From NCBI GenBank assembly GCA_044359525.1, contig JBIKLY010000128.1, forward strand, positions 1 through 5,991: DNA of 5,991 bases, written 5' to 3'. Source of the stretch: CAJBIL01 sp044359525. Its GTDB lineage: Bacteria; Pseudomonadota; Gammaproteobacteria; Burkholderiales; Rhodocyclaceae. Positions 1 through 5,991 of this stretch are shown piece after piece; position 1 is the first letter of the stretch; each line of letters begins with the position of its first letter. The notes beneath the pieces are model-generated. The model worked only from the letters and a program-made list of their open reading frames with translations. It was not told the DNA's origin and searched no databases. A program made the translations under genes and the position numbers.

Positions 1-154
1 GAAACAGGTTCGGTTGTTTATGCTCCAGCCTGTCGAGGCAGCTTTCGGCTGAGTCGAAGGCTTCGACGGTGTACTTTTTGCCAAGCATCGACTCAAGCAG
101 CAGCCGCGTTGTCTTGTCGTCATCGACAACAAATACTGTGTAGTCTTTTTCCAT
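1..154 (-). CDS. Response regulator, N-terminal part of receiver domain (cut by window edge)
   Basis: The first 51 residues of a protein that runs off the left edge are visible, starting MEKDYTVFVVDDDKTTRLLL. The hydrophobic strand VFVV followed by Asp11-Asp12-Asp13 is the acidic pocket that binds Mg2+ in CheY-like receiver domains. The next helix (TTRLLLESML) and the strand YTVEAFDSAE fit the start of the same fold. The phosphoacceptor Asp, expected a few residues beyond the cut, is not in the window, and neither is any output domain. The ATG at 154-152 is preceded by a purine-rich stretch (GGGGTAGAG). The gene lies 69 bases downstream of the diguanylate cyclase stop on the same strand, so it is probably the last visible member of the same operon and a candidate phosphate acceptor from the hybrid kinase. 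Whether it is a single-domain regulator or carries an effector cannot be told here. Confidence 0.88.
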   Translation of the reverse strand, partial: MEKDYTVFVVDDDKTTRLLLESMLGKKYTVEAFDSAESCLDRLEHKQPNLF

Positions 155-158
155 TGTT

Positions 159-167
159 CTCTACCCC
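159..167 (-). promoter_or_regulatory. Probable ribosome binding site of the partial response regulator
   Basis: Read on the minus strand, GGGGTAGAG lies four bases before the ATG at 154. It is purine-rich but not a textbook Shine-Dalgarno match. The GGGG part lies nine bases from the ATG. No other in-frame start between here and the upstream stop at 224 is better placed. Confidence 0.45.
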
Positions 168-223
168 ACGTTGTTTCGTCTAAGTTTTGGTTTACATCTC
201 GTTGTCTTGATTACAGCAGCCAT

Positions 224-1153
224 TCAAGCTGCCTCAAATTCACCACTCGACGCGCAACTGACCCGGTTTCGCCCGGCACGCTTGGCCGTATAAAGCTCGG
301 CATCCGCAGCGGCCACCAATTGTTCCGGCGTCAGTTCGCTGCTCGGGATAAAAAGTGCGAGTCCCACGCTGACGGTGACCACCGGCGCAGTGCTCGACGC
401 CGCATGGGGGATGCTCAATGAATGCACAACTTGCCTGAGTTGCTCTGCCTTGATTTGAGCACCTGCCAGGTTGATGTCCGGCAGCAGGCAAACAAATTCT
501 TCGCCGCCGTAGCGGGCGATCAGATCGTGCGAGCGACTTATTTCACCGTTCAATATTCCGGCGCTGGCGCGCAAGCAGGCATCCCCGGCCGGGTGACCGT
601 AAGTGTCGTTGAATTGCTTGAAGTAATCGATATCGATCATGATCAGCGCCAGAGAAGTGCCTGTGCGAAGACAAGCACGCCATTCTCTCTGCAGGGCTTC
701 ATCGAACTGGCGACGGTTGGCGACACCCGTCAAGCCGTCGACAAAAGACATTGAGCGCAGGAGATCGGCCTGGTGCTTGAGCGTGATGTGCGTGCGCACG
801 CGTGCGCGTACGACAGCGGAATTTAATGGCTTGGAAATAAAATCTACCGCACCCGCTTCCAATCCGAAGGTTTCATCTTCGGGGCTATCCAGCGCGGTGA
901 CAAAAATCACGGGAATATCGCGAGTCAGCGGATCAGCCTTGAGTCGCCGACAGGTTTCAAACCCATTCATATCCGGCATCATCACATCAAGCAGGATCAG
1001 ATCAGGCGCCGATTGCCCGGCCAGTGCCAGCCCCGCCGCACCCGAGGTCGCAACTTGCAAGGCAAAATCGTCACCGAGGACCGCACCCAGCGCCAGCAGG
1101 TTGGTCGGCGTATCGTCAATGGCCAATATCCTGGGGCGCGAATCGCTCATCAT
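224..1153 (-). CDS. REC-GGDEF response regulator, diguanylate cyclase
   Basis: A 309-residue cytoplasmic protein that should condense two GTP into cyclic di-GMP when its receiver domain is phosphorylated. The receiver domain (about 7-125) has Asp13/Asp14, the phosphoacceptor Asp56 in LLDVMMPDMNG, Thr86 and Lys108 (SKP), so it looks fully competent. A short helical linker leads to the GGDEF domain (about 135-302). That domain has DGLTGVANRR at 139-148, the metal-binding segment IDIDYFKQFND at 173-183, and the active-site variant GGEEF at 216-220, which is a normal active form. RSHD at 207-210 lies exactly five residues before GGEEF, matching the RxxD product-inhibition I-site. The layout matches WspR-type regulators; PleD would have two receivers. 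I chose the ATG at 1153 because it overlaps the kinase stop (ATGA) and has GGGAG eight bases upstream. An ATG one codon later (1150) is also possible. A further 23 in-frame codons upstream would overlap the kinase and show no domain similarity. Confidence 0.95.
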   Translation of the reverse strand: MMSDSRPRILAIDDTPTNLLALGAVLGDDFALQVATSGAAGLALAGQSAPDLILLDVMMPDMNGFETCRRLKADPLTRDIPVIFVTALDSPEDETFGLEAGAVDFISKPLNSAVVRARVRTHITLKHQADLLRSMSFVDGLTGVANRRQFDEALQREWRACLRTGTSLALIMIDIDYFKQFNDTYGHPAGDACLRASAGILNGEISRSHDLIARYGGEEFVCLLPDINLAGAQIKAEQLRQVVHSLSIPHAASSTAPVVTVSVGLALFIPSSELTPEQLVAAADAELYTAKRAGRNRVSCASSGEFEAA

Positions 1154-4100
1154 GTCTTGCTCTCCCAGCCCTGCTGAACGGCGATTCGTTGCAAGTGCTC
1201 GCGTGCCAGAGCAAAGCGGCATTCCGCAATCAGCCGGCCCGCTTGGGCAACTTCTGCGGCCACCTCAGTACCGGCGACGGTTTCCTGCAGCACCGCGAAT
1301 CGGCCCACGGCATCGAATTGGTTTAGTGATAGCAGCGCATCAAGCTCACGATAGAGCGCAACGACCTGATCCAGAGCCAGCGGTTTTCCTGCGGGCGCCG
1401 GTGCTGTTTTAACAATCGACGCCATCCATCGCCCTAAAGCGTCGGACAGTAATTGGTATTCCCGACGCAGATCGGTCACGGTGCCGCTGTCGGTATCCCC
1501 GCCTCCCTTGAGGTGGTCGTCAAGCGCCTTCATGCGCGCCGAGAGCTTCATGCCGCCGACCTGTGCCGTCAGCCCCTTCAGGGTGTGCGTCTGCCTTGTG
1601 ACAACCTCCCAGTTGCCTGCCGCTACTGCTTGCTCCAACTGTGCGAAGTAGCCCGGCATATCTTCCGTCGCCGAACCGACGATGATCCGGGCAAGGTCCT
1701 GGTCGCCGCCCAACTGCGAGAGCAGCGTGTTTTCGTCGAATACCGGCGGGCCGGCTTCAGGGGGCTTGGCGGCCGCTTCTGGTTGCGGGGCCGCTTCTGC
1801 TGCTTCCGCCACCGCTCCCGCTTCTGCCACCGCTTCTGCCACCACTCCCAGCCAGCGCGCCAGCGTTGTCGTCAGTTTTTCGATAGCGATGGGTTTGGCC
1901 AGAAAGTCGTCCATGCCGACCTTGAAGCAGTGCTGGCGATCCTCCTCAAAGGCACCGGCGGTCAGGGCCACGATGGGCAGGCGCGGCCGGGAATGTTGCG
2001 CTTCCCAGCGACGGATCTGCAGGGTGGCCTCAAAACCATCCATGACCGGCATCTGGCAATCCATCAGCACGAGGTCGGGGTTCATCCCGCCGGTGATCGC
2101 AGCCACGGCCTGCTGGCCATCTTCAACGAAGTCGCAGCGCACGCCCGGTTTGTTGAGCATGGCCTTGAGCACCAGGCGGTTGGTCGGGTTGTCGTCCACC
2201 ACCAGAATATGGCCGGTGAAGGTGCCGGGACGCCCGCCCGTGGCCATGTCGCCGGAGAGGGCTTCGCTCACGCCAACGAGGGCCTGCCGCGCTTCATCAC
2301 GGCTATCGACACCCGGCGCAAGCAAATCAGCGCGGATGCGGAACCAGAAGCGCGAACCGGTACCGGGCGTGCTGTCGACGCCGACATCGCCGCCCATCAG
2401 CTGGGCCATGCTGCGCACCAGAGAAAGCCCAAGCCCGCTGCCACCGTATTGGCGCGTGGTTGAACTGTCGGCCTGTGAGAAGGGCTTGAACAACAGCACC
2501 TGCTTGTCTGGCGGGATACCGATGCCGGTGTCGGACACGGCAAATTCGAGCAGGGCATGCGACCCATCGCGCTCGACTTCCCTTGCCTCGATACGGATAT
2601 GCCCGCTCTCGGTAAACTTGAGGGCGTTGCCCACCAGGTTGGAGAGCATCTGGCGCAGGCGGTATGGATCGCCCAGGTAGCGTTGTCCGGGCTGGTCAAC
2701 AAGTTCAGCCCACCCGGATTCAATGCGCAGTCCTTTTTGACTGGCCGTCTCCGCAAACAAGGTCTGGATTTCATGAATGATCTGCGCGGGGTCAAACACG
2801 GCAGATTCCAGCTCGACTTTGCCTGCCTCAACCTTGGAAATATCGAGGATATCGTTAAGCAAGGCGAGCAGTGCCTGGCCGGAGGTGAGGATGATGCGGG
2901 CGTAGTCCTGTCGCTCGTCATCCTTGAGGGTCGGCATCAGCAGCATTTGCGCCATGCCAATCACGCCGTTCATCGGCGTGCGGATCTCATGACTCATGCT
3001 CGCCAGAAACCGGCTCTTGGCTACGTTGGCGGCCTCGGCGAATTGAGTGGTTTCCAGCAGTTGTATCTCGATGTTCTTGCGTACCGAAATATCCTGATGC
3101 GTGCCGGACATCAACAAGGGCTTGCCGTCCTCCGTCCAGCTCGCCACCTTGCCCCGGTCCAGCACCCAAACCCAGTGGCCGTCCTTGTGCTGCATGCGGG
3201 ATTCACATTCGTAGTAGGTAAGCTCTCCGGCGAAGTGCTTTTCGAGCAGATCTCCCGACAGCTTCAGATCATCCGGGTGGGCAAACTTCATCCAGGTTTC
3301 GATCGAGATCGGAGCCAGTTCATCCAGGCAATAGCCGATGATCTCCGCCCAGCGTTCGTTGAACACCGTCTCGCCGGTCTGCACGTTCCACTCCCAGGTG
3401 CCGACGTGGGTGCCGACGATGATGTCGGCCAGGCGCCGGCTCTGGTTAGCCAGCGCCATTTCGGCGCTGCGTCGTTCGGTGATGTTGGTATAGATGCTGA
3501 CAAAGCCACCGCCGGGCATGGGCTCGCCGCGAATCTCGAGTATCGTTCCGTCCGAGCGCACGCGCTCTATTTTGTGGGGCTGGAAGTCGCGGGCCCGCGC
3601 TACGATCGCTGCCACCTGCTGCTCGATATCGCCCGGGCCGTATTCGCCGCGTCCGGCGTTGTGGCGAACGATGTCTTCGAAATGCACGTCCGGTTTCTCG
3701 AACAGCGCGTCGGGCAAGTTCAGCAGTTGTTTGAACTGGTGGCTGTGAGCGGTCAGGCGCAGGTCGGCATCAAACATCGAGATGCCGCCGGGAAAGTGCT
3801 CGAAAAGGGTCAACAGCGTGTCGTTCTGCCGCAGTGTTTCCGCCTCAATGCGCTTGCGCCCGGTGATGAGGGTGCCGGTGCCGCGGTAACCTGCGAAAGA
3901 TCCGTGCGCATCGAAGTGCGGCAACCCGGAGACCATAACCCAGATGAGCTCACCGGCCTTGTTGCGTGTCCGGTACTCGAAATTCTTGAACGGCAGGTGC
4001 GCTTCAAGTTGGGCACGGTGTGCTTCCATTATTACTGCTGGATTGAGCGCATCCTGATCGAGAAATTCCTTGCGACTCTTACCCAGCAACTGGCCCTGGT

Positions 4101-5304
4101 CGAGCCCATAGGCTGTTTCAAAGTTGTCGGAAAAGTAGCAGAAGTGATGCTGTACATCGGTCTCCCAGAACCAGTCTGAAGAACTTTTGGAGAAGTCGCT
4201 TGAACGCTCCTGATCCTGCCGCAGTTGCTCGGTCATCTGCTGCGCCAGCAGTTCAGCACGGTGGCGGCCGGTGGCTTGCTGCCGCAGCAGCAGCGCAAGC
4301 AAGGCACTGAGCAGCGTGATGCCGGCGAACACCAGCCCCTTTGACGAATGGTCGATCGCCGCGTCGAAGCCGGGCGTGCTGCTCAAGCGCAGCGTCAACT
4401 CCCGGCCGTAGAGATCGAGCCCTTCCGTCGTGAAAAAACGGCGACCCGTCATCTCCTCCTGGCCGCCGGCTGTGCTGACGACGGAATGGTCGGCGTCGTA
4501 AATCGGCGTACCAAGCGGGGTGCCGACGGTGCTATCGAAGAGTTCGAAATCCAGGCGGCCAGGCCCTACGTCGGGCAGTCCGCCAAGCAGCTCGGCGATC
4601 ACGATCGGCGCGAACAGCAGGCCGACCAGCGCGGCGCGACGCTCCTCGGCACTTGCGGGGTGAGTTCCGTTGGCGTAGACGGGGACGTAAAGCAGCACGC
4701 CGGACGTTTTGCGGTCGTCCTGCACCAGCGTGATGGCTGCGGTAATCGTGGACTTGCCCGTGTCGATGGCACGCTGTGCCGCAGCGCGACGGCTCGCTTC
4801 CGAGCCGATGTCCAGCCCCTGCGCGCCGCGGTTGTCTACGGACGGCTCGATGAATTTGATGATGTAAAGATCGTCGTGGTTCTTGTCCGCCAACTGGTGA
4901 AGGGCGAAGCGGGGTGCGCCGTCGGCCCGCTCGATGGCAACGAAGGCGTCCAGCTCCGGGCGCATCACCTGCTGGATGAAGCCAAAACCGCGCACGCCGG
5001 GGAATTCCCTGGGCATGTCACGCGAATCAACATAGGCCTTGAAGGCTGCGCGCGGTACACGATTGCTGGCGGCGTACATAGCATTGGCGCCATTCAAACC
5101 GTAGACCGGCTGGCGTAAGCGCTGGGTGACATCGGCAACCACGCGTTCAACGTTGCGCTTGAACTGGACCTCGGCATCCCGATAGATTTCGTTTTGCCAC
5201 CACAGCCCACCACCTGCGGCCAGGCATAGCCCGAGCAGGAACACCGCTGCTACGGCGATGTTGCCGAAGTGCGGGCGTAGCCGATCAGCAAGTGTGGCAG
5301 GCAT
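1150..5304 (-). CDS. CHASE-PAS hybrid sensor histidine kinase with REC and HPt domains
   Basis: A 1384-residue inner-membrane phosphorelay kinase. In order: TM1 at about 15-36; a periplasmic CHASE ligand-binding domain at about 75-300 (FPGVRGFGFI, FIEPSVDN, LLYVPVY); TM2 at about 322-341; three PAS domains at about 372-485, 495-612 and 620-745 (the last ending GTHQDISVRK); HisKA with His772 in SHEIRTPMNG; HATPase with Asn893 in the N box, DTGIGI at 925-930, FKPFSQ at 939-944 and GGSGLGL at 954-960; a receiver with Asp1037/1038, phosphoacceptor Asp1082, Thr1115 and Lys1137; an Ala/Glu/Pro linker at 1154-1184; and an HPt with His1240 in THTLKG. All catalytic residues needed for a His-Asp-His relay are present. 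A helical tail (about 1300-1384) follows the HPt. The ATG at 5304 has GAGAG nine bases upstream and is followed within 15 residues by the first membrane helix. The stop overlaps the cyclase start, which makes the cyclase the likely phosphate acceptor. The ligand cannot be read from the sequence. Confidence 0.96.
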   Translation of the reverse strand: MPATLADRLRPHFGNIAVAAVFLLGLCLAAGGGLWWQNEIYRDAEVQFKRNVERVVADVTQRLRQPVYGLNGANAMYAASNRVPRAAFKAYVDSRDMPREFPGVRGFGFIQQVMRPELDAFVAIERADGAPRFALHQLADKNHDDLYIIKFIEPSVDNRGAQGLDIGSEASRRAAAQRAIDTGKSTITAAITLVQDDRKTSGVLLYVPVYANGTHPASAEERRAALVGLLFAPIVIAELLGGLPDVGPGRLDFELFDSTVGTPLGTPIYDADHSVVSTAGGQEEMTGRRFFTTEGLDLYGRELTLRLSSTPGFDAAIDHSSKGLVFAGITLLSALLALLLRQQATGRHRAELLAQQMTEQLRQDQERSSDFSKSSSDWFWETDVQHHFCYFSDNFETAYGLDQGQLLGKSRKEFLDQDALNPAVIMEAHRAQLEAHLPFKNFEYRTRNKAGELIWVMVSGLPHFDAHGSFAGYRGTGTLITGRKRIEAETLRQNDTLLTLFEHFPGGISMFDADLRLTAHSHQFKQLLNLPDALFEKPDVHFEDIVRHNAGRGEYGPGDIEQQVAAIVARARDFQPHKIERVRSDGTILEIRGEPMPGGGFVSIYTNITERRSAEMALANQSRRLADIIVGTHVGTWEWNVQTGETVFNERWAEIIGYCLDELAPISIETWMKFAHPDDLKLSGDLLEKHFAGELTYYECESRMQHKDGHWVWVLDRGKVASWTEDGKPLLMSGTHQDISVRKNIEIQLLETTQFAEAANVAKSRFLASMSHEIRTPMNGVIGMAQMLLMPTLKDDERQDYARIILTSGQALLALLNDILDISKVEAGKVELESAVFDPAQIIHEIQTLFAETASQKGLRIESGWAELVDQPGQRYLGDPYRLRQMLSNLVGNALKFTESGHIRIEAREVERDGSHALLEFAVSDTGIGIPPDKQVLLFKPFSQADSSTTRQYGGSGLGLSLVRSMAQLMGGDVGVDSTPGTGSRFWFRIRADLLAPGVDSRDEARQALVGVSEALSGDMATGGRPGTFTGHILVVDDNPTNRLVLKAMLNKPGVRCDFVEDGQQAVAAITGGMNPDLVLMDCQMPVMDGFEATLQIRRWEAQHSRPRLPIVALTAGAFEEDRQHCFKVGMDDFLAKPIAIEKLTTTLARWLGVVAEAVAEAGAVAEAAEAAPQPEAAAKPPEAGPPVFDENTLLSQLGGDQDLARIIVGSATEDMPGYFAQLEQAVAAGNWEVVTRQTHTLKGLTAQVGGMKLSARMKALDDHLKGGGDTDSGTVTDLRREYQLLSDALGRWMASIVKTAPAPAGKPLALDQVVALYRELDALLSLNQFDAVGRFAVLQETVAGTEVAAEVAQAGRLIAECRFALAREHLQRIAVQQGWESKT
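1162..1166 (-). promoter_or_regulatory. Ribosome binding site of the diguanylate cyclase, inside the kinase gene
   Basis: GGGAG on the minus strand lies eight bases before the ATG at 1153, within the last codons of the hybrid kinase. It supports the short start (MMSDSRPR) over the longer open frame reaching 1222, and with the ATGA overlap it suggests translational coupling. Confidence 0.6.
1802..1843 (-). repeat. Short tandem 12-base repeats coding the Ala-Glu linker between REC and HPt
   Basis: On the plus strand gcttctgccacc occurs twice in a row (1820-1831 and 1832-1843). A one-mismatch copy, gcttccgccacc, lies at 1802-1813, with gctccc between. On the coding strand this gives a VAEA-type low-complexity linker around residues 1154-1168 of the kinase. 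The repeat length is a multiple of three, so copy-number change would keep the frame and only lengthen or shorten the tether. Confidence 0.75.
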
Positions 5305-5378
5305 TAGCGCTTGCTCTCAACGAAATGCCGGTACTGCATTTCGGACTCGCGAATGTGCGGTAGCCACCAATCCTTTAG
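5304..5378 (-). pseudogene. Out-of-frame C-terminal helix of a hemerythrin-like domain (frameshift remnant)
   Basis: The bases between the preceding stop (5375-5377) and the kinase start are not ordinary spacer. Read one frame over, they encode LKDWWLPHIRES followed by EMQYRHFVESKR and a TAA stop. This resembles the last helix of bacteriohemerythrins, whose family pattern is roughly FLxxWLxxHIxxxDxxY. It joins smoothly onto the preceding frame, ending RDDAF, if one base is restored near 5378 (TTCTA read as TTCCTA). The TAA shares its A with the kinase ATG (TAATG), a typical operon junction, which supports this as the ancestral end of the upstream gene. The helix keeps the iron-ligand His, but the Asp expected five residues later is Glu. 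The cause could be a real one-base deletion or a sequencing or assembly error. Confidence 0.72.
5314..5318 (-). promoter_or_regulatory. Probable ribosome binding site of the hybrid kinase
   Basis: GAGAG on the minus strand lies nine bases before the ATG at 5304, inside the out-of-frame hemerythrin helix. It is a moderate Shine-Dalgarno match. Because the ancestral upstream stop overlaps the ATG, the kinase may originally have been translated by coupling. With the present frame, ribosomes stop 70 bases earlier and would depend more on this site. Confidence 0.5.
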
Positions 5379-5991
5379 AACGCATCATCACGCTTCACTT
5401 TTTGCACTTGGTCATTGAAACCGCCATCCATAACCACCACGCCGACGCTGTACGCGTCGTCCCAGACAATTTTTTCCGGTTCTTTTGGCGCACCCGGCAC
5501 ATTCTCGCTGGCAAAAAACTGCATCAGTTCATCACGCACCTCGCCAATCGATTGCTCCAGCGAGCCAAGCAAGGCCTCTGCCGGGGTGCCGTCGCGCAAG
5601 GCGTGCTCGAGCGCGGAAACTACGCCGTGCAGGTCATCCATGCCGAGCATGCCGACCCGCCCCTTGAAGGCGTGCACGGCCCTCGCCGCCGACTCCGGTT
5701 GACCGGCCGCGAGATCACTGCGCAGCTGCCCGGGAAGCTCGCCAGCGTTTTCAACAAAATCTGCCAGCCAATGACGGTAGCGATCTTCCTTACCGTTGAA
5801 ACGCGCCAGACCATTGGCCAGATCAACACCGCGCAGATGATCGCGGGAAACATCATCTCCTCCCCCTTCACCCCCCTCAGGGTGGGCTACGCGCAGGGGG
5901 AGGCCGGGAGGGGGGTGGGGAGAAGAACCTTCATTCGGCAGGCTTGTCGCTGCTTGTTCCCCCCATCCCCGCCCCAACCCTCCCCTGCGCG
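5375..5991 (-). CDS. HPt domain protein with degenerate hemerythrin-like C-terminus (5' end outside window)
   Basis: The frame is open to the right edge, so the start probably lies outside. Positions below count from the TTG at 5977. Residues 1-42 are a Gly/Pro/Glu-rich linker coded by a GC-rich repeat. Residues about 48-155 form an HPt domain: GVDLANGLARF, then His102 in VHAFKGRVGMLG, the expected phosphorylatable His with Lys105-Gly106. Such HPt domains usually end hybrid kinases or follow a receiver, so the missing part may contain one (inference). Residues 169-184 (KIVWDDAYSVGVVVMD) match the start of bacteriohemerythrins. The usual QH ligand and the next helices are absent: only about 16 residues follow before TAA, and the terminal helix continues in another frame at 5378-5304. 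No ATG, GTG or TTG occurs in frame between the repeat and the HPt core, which supports a start upstream. The HPt could phosphorylate the downstream regulators; the hemerythrin part is probably non-functional for di-iron binding. Confidence 0.8.
   Translation of the reverse strand, partial: RRGGLGRGWGEQAATSLPNEGSSPHPPPGLPLRVAHPEGGEGGGDDVSRDHLRGVDLANGLARFNGKEDRYRHWLADFVENAGELPGQLRSDLAAGQPESAARAVHAFKGRVGMLGMDDLHGVVSALEHALRDGTPAEALLGSLEQSIGEVRDELMQFFASENVPGAPKEPEKIVWDDAYSVGVVVMDGGFNDQVQKVKRDDAF
5859..5991. repeat. GC-rich inverted-repeat element read through as a protein linker
   Basis: This stretch alternates C-runs and G-runs with several inverted pairs. Cacccccctc (5869-5878) pairs perfectly with gaggggggtg (5908-5917). 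Cctccccc (5859-5866) pairs with gggggagg (5896-5903). Cgcgcagggg (5890-5899) pairs with cccctgcgcg (5982-5991), the last touching the window edge. The two outer G/C-rich blocks, 5890-5922 and 5959-5991, are imperfect inverted copies of each other around a roughly 36-base core. This composition resembles dispersed palindromic repeats common between genes in proteobacteria. Here it lies in an open frame and encodes a Pro/Gly/Glu-rich segment just before the HPt domain. The right boundary is not visible, and no target-site duplication can be checked. Confidence 0.68.

Noticed and set aside
216..232. A small inverted repeat (gcagc ... gctgc) overlapping the diguanylate cyclase stop, considered as a terminator.
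   Set aside because: The stem is only five base pairs, it includes the stop codon in its loop region, and no T-run follows on the minus strand. The downstream regulator is close and on the same strand, so termination here is not expected.
1154..1222. A longer N-terminus for the diguanylate cyclase, starting 23 codons earlier.
   Set aside because: It would overlap the kinase C-terminus by about 70 bases, the extra residues (MPLCSGTRALATNRR...) do not fit a receiver domain, and the ATG at 1153 has both a good ribosome binding site and an ATGA junction.
2557..4179. A 540-codon open frame on the plus strand, antisense to the kinase.
   Set aside because: It lies wholly opposite conserved PAS/HisKA/HATPase coding sequence, shows no recognisable domain, and is the sort of long antisense frame that GC-rich codon use produces. 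The shorter plus-strand frames at 1453-2463, 1682-2680 and 4348-5118 were rejected for the same reason.
5370..5385. Programmed ribosomal frameshifting to rejoin the hemerythrin frames.
   Set aside because: Rejoining needs a -1 shift (or one added base) at GCG TTC TAA A, and no X XXY YYZ slippery heptamer is present. A mutation or sequence error explains it more simply.
5620..5871. An 83-codon minus-strand frame containing a GGAGGAG-ATGATG start-like signal at about 5850-5862.
   Set aside because: The ATGs are out of frame with the HPt domain and the product has no recognisable feature. The HPt frame shows clear family conservation. The GGAGGAG is part of the GC-rich repeat, so the signal is probably accidental, although it might allow spurious initiation.

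Overview
The window reads as a stretch of signal-transduction operon from a proteobacterium. The moderately high GC content, the multidomain CHASE/PAS hybrid kinase, the HPt and hemerythrin-like modules and the GC-rich dispersed repeat suggest a betaproteobacterium, perhaps a Rhodocyclales relative. That placement is inferred from gene style, not from a marker gene. All convincing genes lie on the minus strand, so transcription runs from high to low coordinates. There are no RNA genes, CRISPR arrays or transposases, and no gene-free stretch above 300 bases.

In transcription order the layout is as follows. (1) 5375-5991 is the 3' end of a gene entering from beyond the right edge. It holds a Gly/Pro-rich linker made by a GC-rich inverted-repeat element, an HPt domain, and the start of a bacteriohemerythrin-like domain. 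(2) 5304-5378 carries the last helix of that hemerythrin-like domain in a different frame, ending in TAATG on the next start codon. The gene therefore looks frameshifted. (3) 1150-5304 is a 1384-residue membrane hybrid histidine kinase: TM, CHASE, TM, three PAS domains, HisKA, HATPase, REC, HPt and a helical tail. (4) 224-1153 is a REC-GGDEF diguanylate cyclase that overlaps the kinase stop by ATGA. (5) 1-154 is the N-terminal part of another response regulator, cut by the left edge.

Together the genes suggest a phosphorelay. A periplasmic ligand would be sensed by the CHASE domain and cytoplasmic cues by the PAS domains. Phosphate would pass from His772 to Asp1082 to His1240 within the kinase, then to the REC domain of the cyclase (Asp56) and/or the downstream regulator. 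The cyclase has an intact active site and an inhibitory I-site, so c-di-GMP is the probable output, with product feedback.

The most unusual part is the right end. A hemerythrin-like domain has lost most of its iron-ligand core and its last helix is out of frame. The HPt domain just upstream is joined to the rest of its protein through translated repeat sequence. I see no clearly new system; the degenerate hemerythrin/HPt gene is what most deserves a second look.
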